A stretch of 64,000 nucleotides of DNA from Promethearchaeota archaeon (GTDB taxonomy: Archaea > Asgardarchaeota > Lokiarchaeia > Helarchaeales > RDOG01): positions 1 to 64,000 of the forward strand of contig RDOG01000009.1 of the NCBI GenBank assembly GCA_011365055.1, in the 5' to 3' direction. Position numbers and translations under genes: made by a program. The notes under the pieces are model-generated. The model saw nothing but the letters and a program-made list of their open reading frames with translations, was not told the origin of the DNA and did no database searches. Each line of letters opens with the position of its first letter. The stretch's first letter is position 1. Positions 33,096 through 42,434 of the stretch are shown piece by piece.

Positions 33096-33935
33096 ATGAT
33101 CCTTGCTAAAGATTTAATGAGTTCAGAACTAATTACGATTGAAGTTCCTAATTCCAGAAGTACAGTAATAGATTTAATGGAAAAACATGATCTTAATGAA
33201 TTACCAGTGGTTAAAAAGGGAACTAAAGAATTAGTGGGAATTGTATCTACTAAAGATCTAATTAGAAATGCATCTGAAGACCAATTAGCCATGTTAATGA
33301 GAAGAGATTTAATCACGTTAAACCTTGATACTCCATTAAAAGAAATAGTAAATTATATCTTAAAAAATAATGTTAGTGTATTTCCAGTTATAGATAAAAA
33401 GTCAAACGAATTATTAGGTGTAGTTTCGATTGAGGATATCGTGACAAAAGCAATAGCAAAAATGGATATAAATGATCCAGTAAAAACGATCCTTATTAGC
33501 AATTTTACTGCGGTTTGGGAAGGGACTCCGCTTAATGTTGTTCCATATATTATGAAACTTGCAGATACTTCAGTTATTCCAGTAATTAATGAAGAAGGTA
33601 AATTAACAGGTATGATTTCTAATGAGGAAATTATGAAAAATAGTGAAATAGTATCTGAAAATTCAAAATCTACAAGCGGTGGAACAGAGGAAAATGATTG
33701 GAGTTGGGATGCAACAAGCACTTTATTAATTACATATAAGAAATTGAAACTTCCGAATACTCCTGTTAAAGATTCTATGATTAAAAATTTAATAACTACT
33801 GTCGAGAGTTGTTCAATTTCAGAAGCAGCAAAAAAAATGAAAAAAAATGATATTAATCAAATACCCATTTTGAAGCCAAGCGGAAAATTAATAGGTATTG
33901 TAACTGATAAAGCCCTATTAACAGCGTTAAAATAA
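33096..33935 (+). CDS. protein with four CBS domains
   Basis: Starts MILAKDLMSSELITIEVPNS, the usual CBS opening. Four CBS motifs follow as two Bateman pairs: residues about 1-58 (ending GIVSTKDLIRN), 62-122 (GVVSIEDIVTKA), 125-185 (LTGMISNEEIMKN) and 215-278 (LIGIVTDKALLTA). A linker with DWSWDATSTLLI separates the third and fourth. CBS pairs bind adenosine nucleotides and act as sensors; with no fused enzyme domain the target is unknown. It converges on the PolD gene, overlapping its end by 9 bases. Confidence 0.92.
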   Translation: MILAKDLMSSELITIEVPNSRSTVIDLMEKHDLNELPVVKKGTKELVGIVSTKDLIRNASEDQLAMLMRRDLITLNLDTPLKEIVNYILKNNVSVFPVIDKKSNELLGVVSIEDIVTKAIAKMDINDPVKTILISNFTAVWEGTPLNVVPYIMKLADTSVIPVINEEGKLTGMISNEEIMKNSEIVSENSKSTSGGTEENDWSWDATSTLLITYKKLKLPNTPVKDSMIKNLITTVESCSISEAAKKMKKNDINQIPILKPSGKLIGIVTDKALLTALK

Positions 33936-36900
33936 AGTTTTTTGAATATTTTTGTTTAAATCACTTCGAAAAAGACTTTTGATTTGATCCTCTGCTAATT
34001 GAATTCGCTGTTTCAAATATGTTTCTAAATTATATTTTTCTATCATTTCTTTTGCCACTCCTAAATACTTATTTATTCCGCCTTCCGTGACTGTAAGAAT
34101 TAATTTATTATTACAAGTAATGCCCTTTATCACGTTATCGCAACGACCATTAATTGGTACTCTTCTATAGGTTTTATTGCAGGTCGGACACCTATATTTT
34201 TGTGTAGAAAATGCTCGTAGGTTTCCATAAATATCTCTCATAAAATGAGTATTAATTATCCTTCTTGCGACGTCTGCTTCATCAACTGCACGTATTTTTT
34301 CTGCGACTTTCAATTGTGCTGAGATTTTATTTGGAATATCCTTTATTTTTTTATAGGTTGTTTCCATGGGCCCTATATTTAAATTTGATACTGGATGTGT
34401 ATATTTAAAATTTTCAAATTGATTTTTAGTATTTAATCTCTTTTCAATAATCTCAATAAATTCCAACGCGTCTTTAGGATGCTTGTAATTATCTGTTATT
34501 TTATAGAAATCTAATGGAAAATGATCTTGGATTTCCATATTATGTACTTCATCGTCCACTTCTTTGGGATCAAGTTTTAATGAAATAACTAATGGTGCAT
34601 CCATCATTCCACCGCGGGTTGAAGGTAAATACTCTCTACTAAAATTTAATAAAGCATCAAGCATCAAAATTATAGCATCTTCGTCAGAATCACAGTTTCT
34701 TCTTTTAGCTGCATGAAAATATGGGTGGGCATATCCGATTTGTGCTTCACTAAATCCGATAATTCTTCCAACAATTGCAGAAGAAATGTGTGGAGCAATT
34801 CCTACGACAAGATGTCCAATTAAATCTTCTTCATTATTTATATTATAATATCTTGGTAAATCATATATAAATTCTAATTCATCATCAACAAAATCTGCAA
34901 TACGCTTAATATATTTGAATGCTTTTTTTGAAATCAGGATATCTTGCGGTTTCATTTCCAAAATTTGTTCACCGTCAATGAGAGCATTTTCATTGACATC
35001 TTTTTCAAATCCAATTTCACGCATTTTTTTTACAGATACACTTATTTCATTAGGTTTAAAGTGAGTTAATGGTGCATCTGTAGCATCAAACCTACAAGTT
35101 CCGTCTCTAAAAACAAATATATCGTTTTTTGCTCGAAGTATACCTTTTTCTAATGGTTCAAGTATTTTATTTTCGTTAATTAATCCTTTAACGCACTTTA
35201 TAGTGGTTGGAAGATTAAATTTAAAATTTTTCATTGCATTTTTTAAAACTTTACGTAAATTTATTTTCTTTTTATCGTGTAACGCTGTAAATCCCTCGCA
35301 TTTAGGGCATTTTTGTAAATCGGTAACGAAGAAACAACTCGAGCATCGAAGAATTGGTTCTGTTTTTCCTCCACAATATGGACATTTATTTAAAAATGAA
35401 ATTTTTCCACATTTTATACATTTTAAATTTGCTAAATCAAGTTCCGCTGTTTTACCTGATTTAGCTGCAGTAATTATGTTTCTTTGAGACTTTCCTGTCA
35501 AACCAATAGGAAATATTGAATGGACAGGCGGATTCATTTTCCTTTCTTTCGCTTTTTCAGGTCGACCCATTCTACCTCCAATATAATATGGACTTTTATT
35601 ATTAATGATTAGACCAGAAAAATTTGAAAGATTTTCTAAGATGGACAAGTTTTCATCAATTTTTAATTTTATTTTTTCTTTTAATTTAAAAATATGAATT
35701 AAAATGGTAGAAATTTCTTCTGAAAATATAATTTTATCGTCAAAAACTTCATGAGGAATTTCAATATCCTCTAATAATTTCTTAATTTCATCAATTTTTT
35801 TAATAATAAGTTTATTATTTATGATTTCTGAAGATTGAAAAATTTCATAAATTTTTGTTAATTGTTCAAATGAAAGATCGTTCCATAAAAATAAGTATGA
35901 GGGATGAAGAGGAACATCAAGATCTTCTGAAATTTTAATAGCTTCTTTTGAATTTGGTTTGATATTAAAAGGTTTTTTAATAAAAGAAATAATATTATCA
36001 GAAAAATCATTAAGTTCTTTTTTAAAAAAAGATATATTTTTAAATTTTTCTTTTATTTTTAATTTTAATTCTTCTGCCCATCTTTCTTCGCAATATGATG
36101 AGGGAATTAATTTGTGATTATTTTCCAAAAACTCGCCATATCCTATTAATATATCCCCCATTGATATTATTTCTTTTATTTGATCTTGATATTTATTTGC
36201 TTGTTCTAGATCATTTAACCTTAAAACGGAATTATTGAATAATAAGACTAAAGGACCTTCAATAGAATCAACTGGAAGAATTATAGAGCCTTTACCTGGT
36301 CTTTCAGTAATGAATTGTGTACCGGAGGCAATAAATCCTTGGGAGGCTATTTGCATGGTAGCAGGGTTCATCCCAAGAGCAGCAAAGCCTGTATTTCTAG
36401 CTCTTCCATATCTTAATCTAAATCCACCTTTTCTAGAGGGGTAAGACAAAACAGGCCTTCCAGCAATCACATCAGTTAAATATTTTGTCTTTGGTTCGAT
36501 CTTATTTTCTTCTTCTTTACTTTCAATAACTTGATTTTTTTTTCTTAATTTTCCGGATGCTAATGTTTCTAACCAATTCCAGCCAGAAATATTTCTTTTT
36601 TCTGTAATTTTAAGTAATTTTGGTGCCTTGCCTAAAATACCATCATTTAAAACGAGAAGGGCACCACCCCTTACTTTATTAGTCTCAACTCTGGAAAGAT
36701 TTTTATAGCCAGAGACTTCTTCCTGAAGAGTTGCTTCACCCGTTATTTCGACGGGGATGTTTTGAGCAGCATATTTTAATTCTTCAATTGTAGACGGATA
36801 TTGAAGAGGCGATTTTTTTAGATAAGTATTAAGTTCTTCAACATAACGTTCTATTTCATCATTAATTGGTTTGTAAATTTCTAAATCCAAATTTTTTCTT

Positions 36901-37439
36901 ACGATATCTCCAATTACAACAGTAGAGGCTATTTCTGTCCCACCTGCAGATCTAATTGGACCTGCAAAATATATTGCTAAATATTCAGTTCCATCAAAAT
37001 TTTTCTTTATTTTAACATCTGCTATACCTTCTAACGGAGCAGCTGTAATGCCTTCAGTTAATATCCCCAAAGCGGTTCTAATTGCTTGAGAGGCTCGAGC
37101 ATCAATTTTTTTTATTGACTTGTCATGAGCAATTTCAGCAGCAATCTTGAAAGCTACTTCTTCACGCTCAAATTTTTTGGATAATTCTCTAATTCTTTCT
37201 GAAATTTTTTCAGGACCGATTAATTGTTCAACTCGAGATGCAACATCGGTTGCAATAGGAATCTCAACTTGGTCTTTTGGATCACCCACACATTTCGAGC
37301 GAGCTTTTTCAGCAATTTTATAAAGTTTTTCAGCTTCTTTCTTAATGGATTTAAAATAAATTCTTATTTTTTCACTTTCGTTTTTTTTGTCGGGTGCAGA
37401 AATTTTTATAGTATTGTCAGAATCAGTAATTTCATTCAT
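33927..37439 (-). CDS. polC: DNA polymerase D large subunit DP2
   Basis: Catalytic subunit of the archaeal replicative D-family polymerase. 1170 residues from ATG 37439 (a TTG three codons upstream is the alternative). The N-terminal domain includes YFAGPIRSAGGTEIASTVV and a stretch VSGYKNLSRVETNKVRGG. The catalytic double-psi barrel region shows the active-site acid cluster RRNCDSDEDAIILMLDALLN and STRGGMMDAPLVISLKLDP. Zinc sites are CIKCGKISFLNKCPYC, CSSCFFVTDLQKCPKC and, near the C terminus, CPTCNKTYRR. No intein interrupts it. The small subunit DP1 is not in the window. Confidence 0.96.
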   Translation of the reverse strand: MNEITDSDNTIKISAPDKKNESEKIRIYFKSIKKEAEKLYKIAEKARSKCVGDPKDQVEIPIATDVASRVEQLIGPEKISERIRELSKKFEREEVAFKIAAEIAHDKSIKKIDARASQAIRTALGILTEGITAAPLEGIADVKIKKNFDGTEYLAIYFAGPIRSAGGTEIASTVVIGDIVRKNLDLEIYKPINDEIERYVEELNTYLKKSPLQYPSTIEELKYAAQNIPVEITGEATLQEEVSGYKNLSRVETNKVRGGALLVLNDGILGKAPKLLKITEKRNISGWNWLETLASGKLRKKNQVIESKEEENKIEPKTKYLTDVIAGRPVLSYPSRKGGFRLRYGRARNTGFAALGMNPATMQIASQGFIASGTQFITERPGKGSIILPVDSIEGPLVLLFNNSVLRLNDLEQANKYQDQIKEIISMGDILIGYGEFLENNHKLIPSSYCEERWAEELKLKIKEKFKNISFFKKELNDFSDNIISFIKKPFNIKPNSKEAIKISEDLDVPLHPSYLFLWNDLSFEQLTKIYEIFQSSEIINNKLIIKKIDEIKKLLEDIEIPHEVFDDKIIFSEEISTILIHIFKLKEKIKLKIDENLSILENLSNFSGLIINNKSPYYIGGRMGRPEKAKERKMNPPVHSIFPIGLTGKSQRNIITAAKSGKTAELDLANLKCIKCGKISFLNKCPYCGGKTEPILRCSSCFFVTDLQKCPKCEGFTALHDKKKINLRKVLKNAMKNFKFNLPTTIKCVKGLINENKILEPLEKGILRAKNDIFVFRDGTCRFDATDAPLTHFKPNEISVSVKKMREIGFEKDVNENALIDGEQILEMKPQDILISKKAFKYIKRIADFVDDELEFIYDLPRYYNINNEEDLIGHLVVGIAPHISSAIVGRIIGFSEAQIGYAHPYFHAAKRRNCDSDEDAIILMLDALLNFSREYLPSTRGGMMDAPLVISLKLDPKEVDDEVHNMEIQDHFPLDFYKITDNYKHPKDALEFIEIIEKRLNTKNQFENFKYTHPVSNLNIGPMETTYKKIKDIPNKISAQLKVAEKIRAVDEADVARRIINTHFMRDIYGNLRAFSTQKYRCPTCNKTYRRVPINGRCDNVIKGITCNNKLILTVTEGGINKYLGVAKEMIEKYNLETYLKQRIQLAEDQIKSLFRSDLNKNIQKTLF

Positions 37440-37577
37440 ATGATCCAATAAAATAAGGTACCAAAAGTCATATAAGTTTAGTTCTTAAATTAAAAATGCT
37501 AATATACCATCAAACATCTCTTTTATTTAATTTATAAGTTATTTAAATAAATAATCAGAAGAATTTTAATGATTTAA

Positions 37578-38816
37578 ATGAAAAAACATAGAATTAAGCT
37601 CATAAATTTAATATTAATAGTATTATTAACCCTTAACATAAGTTCATTAATAGTTAGTGACTCACTTGCTTATTCAGATTCAGCAGAATATGTTATTTTA
37701 TTTGATGAAGCTCACGGTCAATTTTTTAATTATAATAACATGCAAACTGCTTATTTAATGCTTAATGATTCAGGTAATTATGAAGTTCAACGTTTAACGG
37801 GAAATCAAAATCTAACAACTGAAGTTTTATCAAATGTTGAAATTTTGGTTATAGGCGCTCCCGATAAAAATGTTTCAAGAAATTATACAGATGTAGAATT
37901 AAATTCAATAAAAGATTTTGTTAATAATGGAGGTTCGTTATTTCTATTAAATAATCCAAATTATTCAACTCAAATTCCAGAATTCAATTATACAAACACG
38001 AATCATACATTTATGAATCAAATTTTAGACTCCTTTAATTTGGTAAATATAAGATTCCTTAATGAAACAATCAAAGCACCAACTGGGGGATTTTATTATG
38101 TCAATTATCGCTTTCAATTGGTGCTAACCAGCTCTAATTTAGACCCAATATCCCCAATAAGCCTCGGAATTAATAATATTTTAACCTTCAGCTCTGCAAT
38201 ACAATGTACAGATCCAAATTTAGTTGTCGGGCAAACGGTAGCTGGTTCAAAAACAGAACCACTAGGAATAGTGAACCCCTACTGGCTTGTTGCACGAGAT
38301 TTTCAACCAGGAGGAAGGATATTAATTTGTGGATCAATGCAAATGTTCAGTGATTTAAGCCCTTTTTTATTATCCTCCAAGTGGATTAATCCACAATATT
38401 CAAATTTACAATTTGATAACTCAAAATTATGGATGAACATATTTTCATGGTTATCTCAAGAAAATAACACTTTAATTTCTTCTACCATCTTTTTAATCTT
38501 AAATATTGGAATTATTGGTGCTTGTGCATTCTTGATTGTTTTAGGCAAAAGAAAAAGAAAGGTGGAAACGCCTTCGGAGATTGAAGAAAAAGAAGAGAAA
38601 ATTATTGAAGAAGAAGAAAAAGAAGACTTGAATGTTCTTATTAATCAGAGGGCAAAATTACTAAAAAGCGCAAGAATATTTATAAAAAATCATAAATATG
38701 AAAAAGTTTCTGAATATTATGAAAAAGCTGCAAACCTAACAAAATCAATCGATGATGATAAAAACTTGTATGATACTTACATAAAAAAATCTAAAAAATA
38801 CAAAGAATATAAATAA
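37578..38816 (+). CDS. membrane-anchored extracytoplasmic GIFT/amidotransferase-like protein
   Basis: 412 residues. A signal or anchor helix (LINLILIVLLTLNISSLIV, about 9-27) leads to an extracellular domain with FDEAHGQFFNYNNMQTAYLM, VLSNVEILVIGAPD and DFVNNGGSLFLLNNP, a Rossmann-like fold like GldG/IFT52 GIFT or amidotransferase domains; several N-x-S/T sites may be glycosylated. A membrane helix at about 305-325 (IFLILNIGIIGACAFLIVLG) is followed by an acidic linker and a C-terminal helical hairpin (RAKLLKSARIFIKNHKYEKV, SEYYEKAANLTKSI) resembling a TPR or MIT unit. Function unknown. Confidence 0.65.
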   Translation: MKKHRIKLINLILIVLLTLNISSLIVSDSLAYSDSAEYVILFDEAHGQFFNYNNMQTAYLMLNDSGNYEVQRLTGNQNLTTEVLSNVEILVIGAPDKNVSRNYTDVELNSIKDFVNNGGSLFLLNNPNYSTQIPEFNYTNTNHTFMNQILDSFNLVNIRFLNETIKAPTGGFYYVNYRFQLVLTSSNLDPISPISLGINNILTFSSAIQCTDPNLVVGQTVAGSKTEPLGIVNPYWLVARDFQPGGRILICGSMQMFSDLSPFLLSSKWINPQYSNLQFDNSKLWMNIFSWLSQENNTLISSTIFLILNIGIIGACAFLIVLGKRKRKVETPSEIEEKEEKIIEEEEKEDLNVLINQRAKLLKSARIFIKNHKYEKVSEYYEKAANLTKSIDDDKNLYDTYIKKSKKYKEYK

Positions 38817-38848
38817 GTACATGAAATTCAAGATGTTGAGTTGATATA

Positions 38849-39124
38849 ATGGGAAGACGAAAAAGACAGAAGGTTCAACCAAGAAGACCATTAAAACGCA
38901 TACCAAAAATATTTAATTGTCCAGCTTGTGGAAAAGAATCAATAAGCGTAGAATTGATTAAACCATCGACTTTAAATGGTATTGGATCGGCTAAAATTAA
39001 TTGTAGCAATCCACAATGTGAATTAGAGTATTCTGTGCAAATAAATTTCCTCTCAGAACCTGTTGATGCATATAATGATTTTATTGATGAATATTTTGAA
39101 AAAATTAAAGAAACTACTAATTGA
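38849..39124 (+). CDS. transcription elongation factor Elf1 homologue
   Basis: 91 residues. The basic start MGRRKRQKVQPRRPLKRIPK, a zinc ribbon with C24-x2-C27 and C52-x4-C57, and the closing NFLSEPVDAYNDFIDEYFEK match eukaryotic Elf1/ELOF1, whose end reads YLSEPVDVYSDWID. Elf1 binds RNA polymerase II near the DNA entry and helps passage through nucleosomes and repair. It is one of the eukaryote-like informational proteins found in some archaea. Its TGA overlaps the ATG of the next gene by one base. Confidence 0.88.
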   Translation: MGRRKRQKVQPRRPLKRIPKIFNCPACGKESISVELIKPSTLNGIGSAKINCSNPQCELEYSVQINFLSEPVDAYNDFIDEYFEKIKETTN

Positions 39125-39663
39125 TGGGATTAATGAAAAAAAAAGAAAAGCAAACAGATGAAATGAAAAAATCTTCTTTTGAGAGAGGAATTGAAAAAAA
39201 ATTAGAAAATAATTTTGAACTTTTAGAATGGTTAACAGGTGAATACATCGTTAGTGTAAATTCAAAATGGAGTAGTAATGATTTTCCAAGTTCTCAACTT
39301 GCAAAAATGATTTTAAAAATTTTAAATAAGGGAAAAACAAATTTTTCGGTTTTTCACAGATTAGTAAAGGAAATATTGAAAGAATGGGAAGTTGAACATA
39401 TATGCAGTTACGTAACAACTACTAAATATGCCCATTCTAGGAAAACCAAGATGATTTTCAGGTTTGATGAGGAAGGAATTAAAAAACTCAAGGAAAAAAT
39501 TATGTCATATTCGATATCTCTTCTAGAAAAACAAGATGTATTATTTTTAAAAATTGTCAGAGAGCGAGAGACGATGAAAACAAGAGAGAAAATCATTGAT
39601 TTGAGTTTAATGGATATTGAAAATTTGTTTTTGGACTTTGAAAAAGAAGAAGAAGAGTTTTAA
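39124..39663 (+). CDS. hypothetical protein coupled to Elf1
   Basis: 179 residues from ATG 39124, whose A is the last base of the Elf1 stop codon. Highly charged and mainly helical: ENNFELLEWLTGEYIVSVNS, then DFPSSQLAKMILKILNK, and a strand-rich centre (HICSYVTTTKYAHSRKTKMIFRF) followed by helices with FDEEGIKKLKEKIMSY. The helix-helix-wing feel suggests a DNA- or RNA-binding protein, but I do not recognise a family. Coupling with Elf1 suggests a role connected to RNA polymerase; inference only. The end overlaps the converging GTPase gene by 4 bases. Confidence 0.6.
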   Translation: MGLMKKKEKQTDEMKKSSFERGIEKKLENNFELLEWLTGEYIVSVNSKWSSNDFPSSQLAKMILKILNKGKTNFSVFHRLVKEILKEWEVEHICSYVTTTKYAHSRKTKMIFRFDEEGIKKLKEKIMSYSISLLEKQDVLFLKIVRERETMKTREKIIDLSLMDIENLFLDFEKEEEEF

Positions 39664-41036
39664 AAAGTCTTTAAATCATTGAGAGTTATTTTTTTCGAAC
39701 ACTTCGGGCATTTATTTGAATATTCTAACCATTTTAAAAAGTGTTCTTCATGAGCTTCGATCAAACAAAACCCGCATTTTAGAATTTTATCTTCTTCATT
39801 TATGAAAGAATTACAAATATGGCAACGTCGTAATTCACCTATACATTCAGGGCATATTTTAAGTTTGAATTCATTTTCACTTAATTCATATCCACAATGA
39901 GGGCAAATTACCTGTTTTTCATTTCCTACATAATATTTTTCTAAGATTAAACGGACATTATCGTTCCAATCCTTCATTACTTTATCTAATAATTTTTGAT
40001 CTTCTTCTGAAAGCTCATCTTCTGCATAATATTTTATTTTATCAATCCAAAAATTAATGCTACCAAAAATAGTATCGGAGATATCAATCAATTTACTTAA
40101 TTGCCCTTTTAAATTCCTCAAATAAAATATTAATTCATCCTTTTGATTACTTCTTTTGCTTTTACTTTCCTTAATTTTCAGAAAAGTTTCTCCGATTTTT
40201 TCTCCAACCTTCATCTTTAATATTCTATGGATCTTTTCTCGATTTTCAGGCAATATAGCAACTAATCCAAATGTTTCTAAACTTATTCTTCTTTGTATAT
40301 ATTCAGGTGTAAGTCTATTTTCTAAATCTTGTTTATTAGCAATGACGTGAAACGTTATATTTTTACGTTCTAAGAACTTAAATTTTTGATATAAATCTAT
40401 AATTTCCCTCAAAGTTTCTTCTGTTGAGTCACAAACTAAAAATATTATATCTGCATCTTCTGCGAAATTAACCCAAGTTTTTTCAAATTGGGCTTGACCA
40501 GCTAGATCCCAACAGACAATTCCTAATTCATCGGAAAAAGCAATATCACTTATATTTAATCCAATAGTAGGGATATATTCAACTGGAATCATATCACCCT
40601 TAATTAATTTACAAATACTTGTTTTTCCGACACCTCCTGGTCCCATAAAGACAATTTTAACTGTACTTCTTATAATATCATCAATTTCAAATTCAGAGAA
40701 AAGTGTTACATTTCCTCTCCAACTTGGAAGGATTTTATGATATTTTAAAAGAAATGATTCACCAACTCTTTTTATTTTTTTCTTAATTAAATCCTCATTA
40801 TCATCTTTATCAACTAAAAAAATAACTGCAAGTTTCCCAAAAATTCCATAAACGAATTTTAGATTTTTAAAACTCATTGATTCTACAGAATCTTCCCCCA
40901 TCTCTGCTGCAAATGAAATAATTGCGGTTAAAAAACTAGATACTAAATCATCGTCATATCCTTTTTGTTCATCCACATAACCTTTATGAAAGAGAAGAAT
41001 ACCTTTTTTTAGTGCAATAAAAATGTCATGAATCAT
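39660..41036 (-). CDS. longin-like / Ras-superfamily GTPase / zinc ribbon / RING-like fusion protein
   Basis: 458 residues from ATG 41036 (GAGGCG upstream; a TTG ten codons earlier is the alternative). Residues 1-110 look longin-like (IFIALKKGILLFHKGY, LVSSFLTAIISFAAEMG). The GTPase follows: P-loop GPGGVGKTS (132-140), switch Thr157 in PTIG, WDLAGQ (176-181) and NKQD (234-237), Arf/Rab-like. A helical linker leads to a zinc ribbon (C378, C381, C395, C398) and a RING/PHD-like finger (C405, C408, C421, C424, H429, H432, C443, C446). The finger has nearly the spacing of the small protein at 25.5 kb. It suggests a GTPase that steers ubiquitin ligation or membrane cargo. Confidence 0.85.
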   Translation of the reverse strand: MIHDIFIALKKGILLFHKGYVDEQKGYDDDLVSSFLTAIISFAAEMGEDSVESMSFKNLKFVYGIFGKLAVIFLVDKDDNEDLIKKKIKRVGESFLLKYHKILPSWRGNVTLFSEFEIDDIIRSTVKIVFMGPGGVGKTSICKLIKGDMIPVEYIPTIGLNISDIAFSDELGIVCWDLAGQAQFEKTWVNFAEDADIIFLVCDSTEETLREIIDLYQKFKFLERKNITFHVIANKQDLENRLTPEYIQRRISLETFGLVAILPENREKIHRILKMKVGEKIGETFLKIKESKSKRSNQKDELIFYLRNLKGQLSKLIDISDTIFGSINFWIDKIKYYAEDELSEEDQKLLDKVMKDWNDNVRLILEKYYVGNEKQVICPHCGYELSENEFKLKICPECIGELRRCHICNSFINEEDKILKCGFCLIEAHEEHFLKWLEYSNKCPKCSKKITLNDLKTF

Positions 41037-41141
41037 TGATACTCTTTCGCCTCTATTATTTAACACACTTTTTATTTTATTAATTATTAAAATAATATAA
41101 TTTTTAAATAAATATAGATTGGTATTCTAAAGTTAAAATAA

Positions 41142-41870
41142 GTGTTTGGTGGTTTATTGGTAAGAGGTCTAGTTCTTGCAAAATGGGACAATAAATTTGG
41201 AGCAATATTAGTTGAAAAATTTTCGGATGACAAGAAATTTTCAATTTCCGGTGAGGATTTAATGATGATCTATACATTTCACTCGATGGGAGAACTCACC
41301 ACTGGTTTTATGACAATGAAAAGAGAAGGTTTGAATGTTGGATCTTTCTTTTTAAACATACAAGAAAAGAATGAAAAATATTATTTGGCTGTAATTTTAA
41401 ATACCGACGAAGATCCCAATGATTTCAGAGAAGTATTAACGACATGTGCTGAAATATTAATGAAAACATTAATAAAACCAGATTTACAAGATAAACATAA
41501 TTTTTTACCCCAAATGGCAGTATTTTATTCAAGAATTCTCGTGGAAAAAGCAGCGATTCAAGGAAAAACTTTTGAAGATATTGATAAAAGAATTAAAGAA
41601 CTTGATAAAGATCTTAAAAGAAGTGAACTTGAATTAAAGACTTTAATCGAATCAGATAGAATTGTTGAGCTCGAATCCGGGACTATAGAAGATAAATATA
41701 TTAAATTGAGAAAAGAATTCAATCAATTGTTAGTAGATTTTAAAGAACTAGATGTTAAATATAGAGAACTCAAAATAGAAAATGAAAAAATGAAAAAAGA
41801 TTTGGAAAAAGCTCGACTTGATGGTATTGGATTACGAAATCAATTGTTAAATAAATCAAAAGATGAATAA
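41142..41870 (+). CDS. unknown N-terminal domain plus C-terminal coiled coil
   Basis: 242 residues. The first 105 residues (GLVLAKWDNKFGAILVEKFS, HSMGELTTGFMTMKREGLNV, YLAVILNTDEDPNDFREVLT) share a clear pattern with the start of the protein encoded at 42.4-44.2 kb. The alternation of strands and helices suggests a profilin/longin/roadblock-like fold, which I infer only from pattern. Residues 140-235 are a strong coiled coil (DKRIKELDKDLKRSELELKT). Divergent from the longin-GTPase fusion by about 100 bases, so they may be co-regulated. Start is probably GTG or TTG directly before TTTGGTGG; MFGGLLVRG. Confidence 0.65.
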   Translation: MFGGLLVRGLVLAKWDNKFGAILVEKFSDDKKFSISGEDLMMIYTFHSMGELTTGFMTMKREGLNVGSFFLNIQEKNEKYYLAVILNTDEDPNDFREVLTTCAEILMKTLIKPDLQDKHNFLPQMAVFYSRILVEKAAIQGKTFEDIDKRIKELDKDLKRSELELKTLIESDRIVELESGTIEDKYIKLRKEFNQLLVDFKELDVKYRELKIENEKMKKDLEKARLDGIGLRNQLLNKSKDE

Positions 41871-41924
41871 AATTTCATATTATAGGCGGTATCCTTAATA
41901 GAAAATAAAAAAGAAATACAATTT

Positions 41925-42434
41925 ATGTATGATGAAACATCATATAGATATAATAATCGATATCTAGAAATACAATCTGAAAAAATCAAGTACTTATTAA
42001 AGGAATTTAGATTAAATTCAAAAATGTTAGTGGATTTGGGGTGCGGAACTTGTATATTAAGGTCTTTTATTCGGGAAGACATCTATTATATAGGAATTGA
42101 CCTTTCTATTAACATGTTAAAAGAATATAAAGGCTTTAAAAAGAATACAAGCTTAATACAAGCAGATATAGAACATTTACCTTTAAAAAAGGATTCATTA
42201 AATACTATTTTTTTGCTTACTGTTATTCAGAATTTAACGAAAATCCAGAGTTGGATTAAAGAAATCGATCAAATTTCTAAAAATCAAAGCCTACTTTTTA
42301 TATCATTATTAAAAAAGGATGAGAATTTGTCAGATTTTAAAGAAAATTTGAAAAAAAACATGTTTGTCCTGCAAAAAAAATTAGATATTAAGGGATTAGA
42401 GGATTATTTGCTTATATTCAAAAAAATAAATTAG
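41925..42434 (+). CDS. class I SAM-dependent methyltransferase
   Basis: 169 residues. Motif I VDLGCGTCILRSF (about 37-49), acidic residue of motif II in IGIDLSINMLKEY, motif III QADIEHLPLKKDSL and motif IV TIFLLTVIQNL place it in the UbiE/Methyltransf_11 group, which act on small molecules, lipids or proteins. The C-terminal part is shorter than usual. The substrate cannot be told. It lies between two genes sharing the N-terminal domain described above and converges on the second. Confidence 0.8.
   Translation: MYDETSYRYNNRYLEIQSEKIKYLLKEFRLNSKMLVDLGCGTCILRSFIREDIYYIGIDLSINMLKEYKGFKKNTSLIQADIEHLPLKKDSLNTIFLLTVIQNLTKIQSWIKEIDQISKNQSLLFISLLKKDENLSDFKENLKKNMFVLQKKLDIKGLEDYLLIFKKIN

Noticed and set aside
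33927..37439. Possible intein in the PolD large subunit
   Set aside because: Length is normal, and no Cys/Ser start, HNN or HNC end or dodecapeptide motif is seen between the catalytic blocks.
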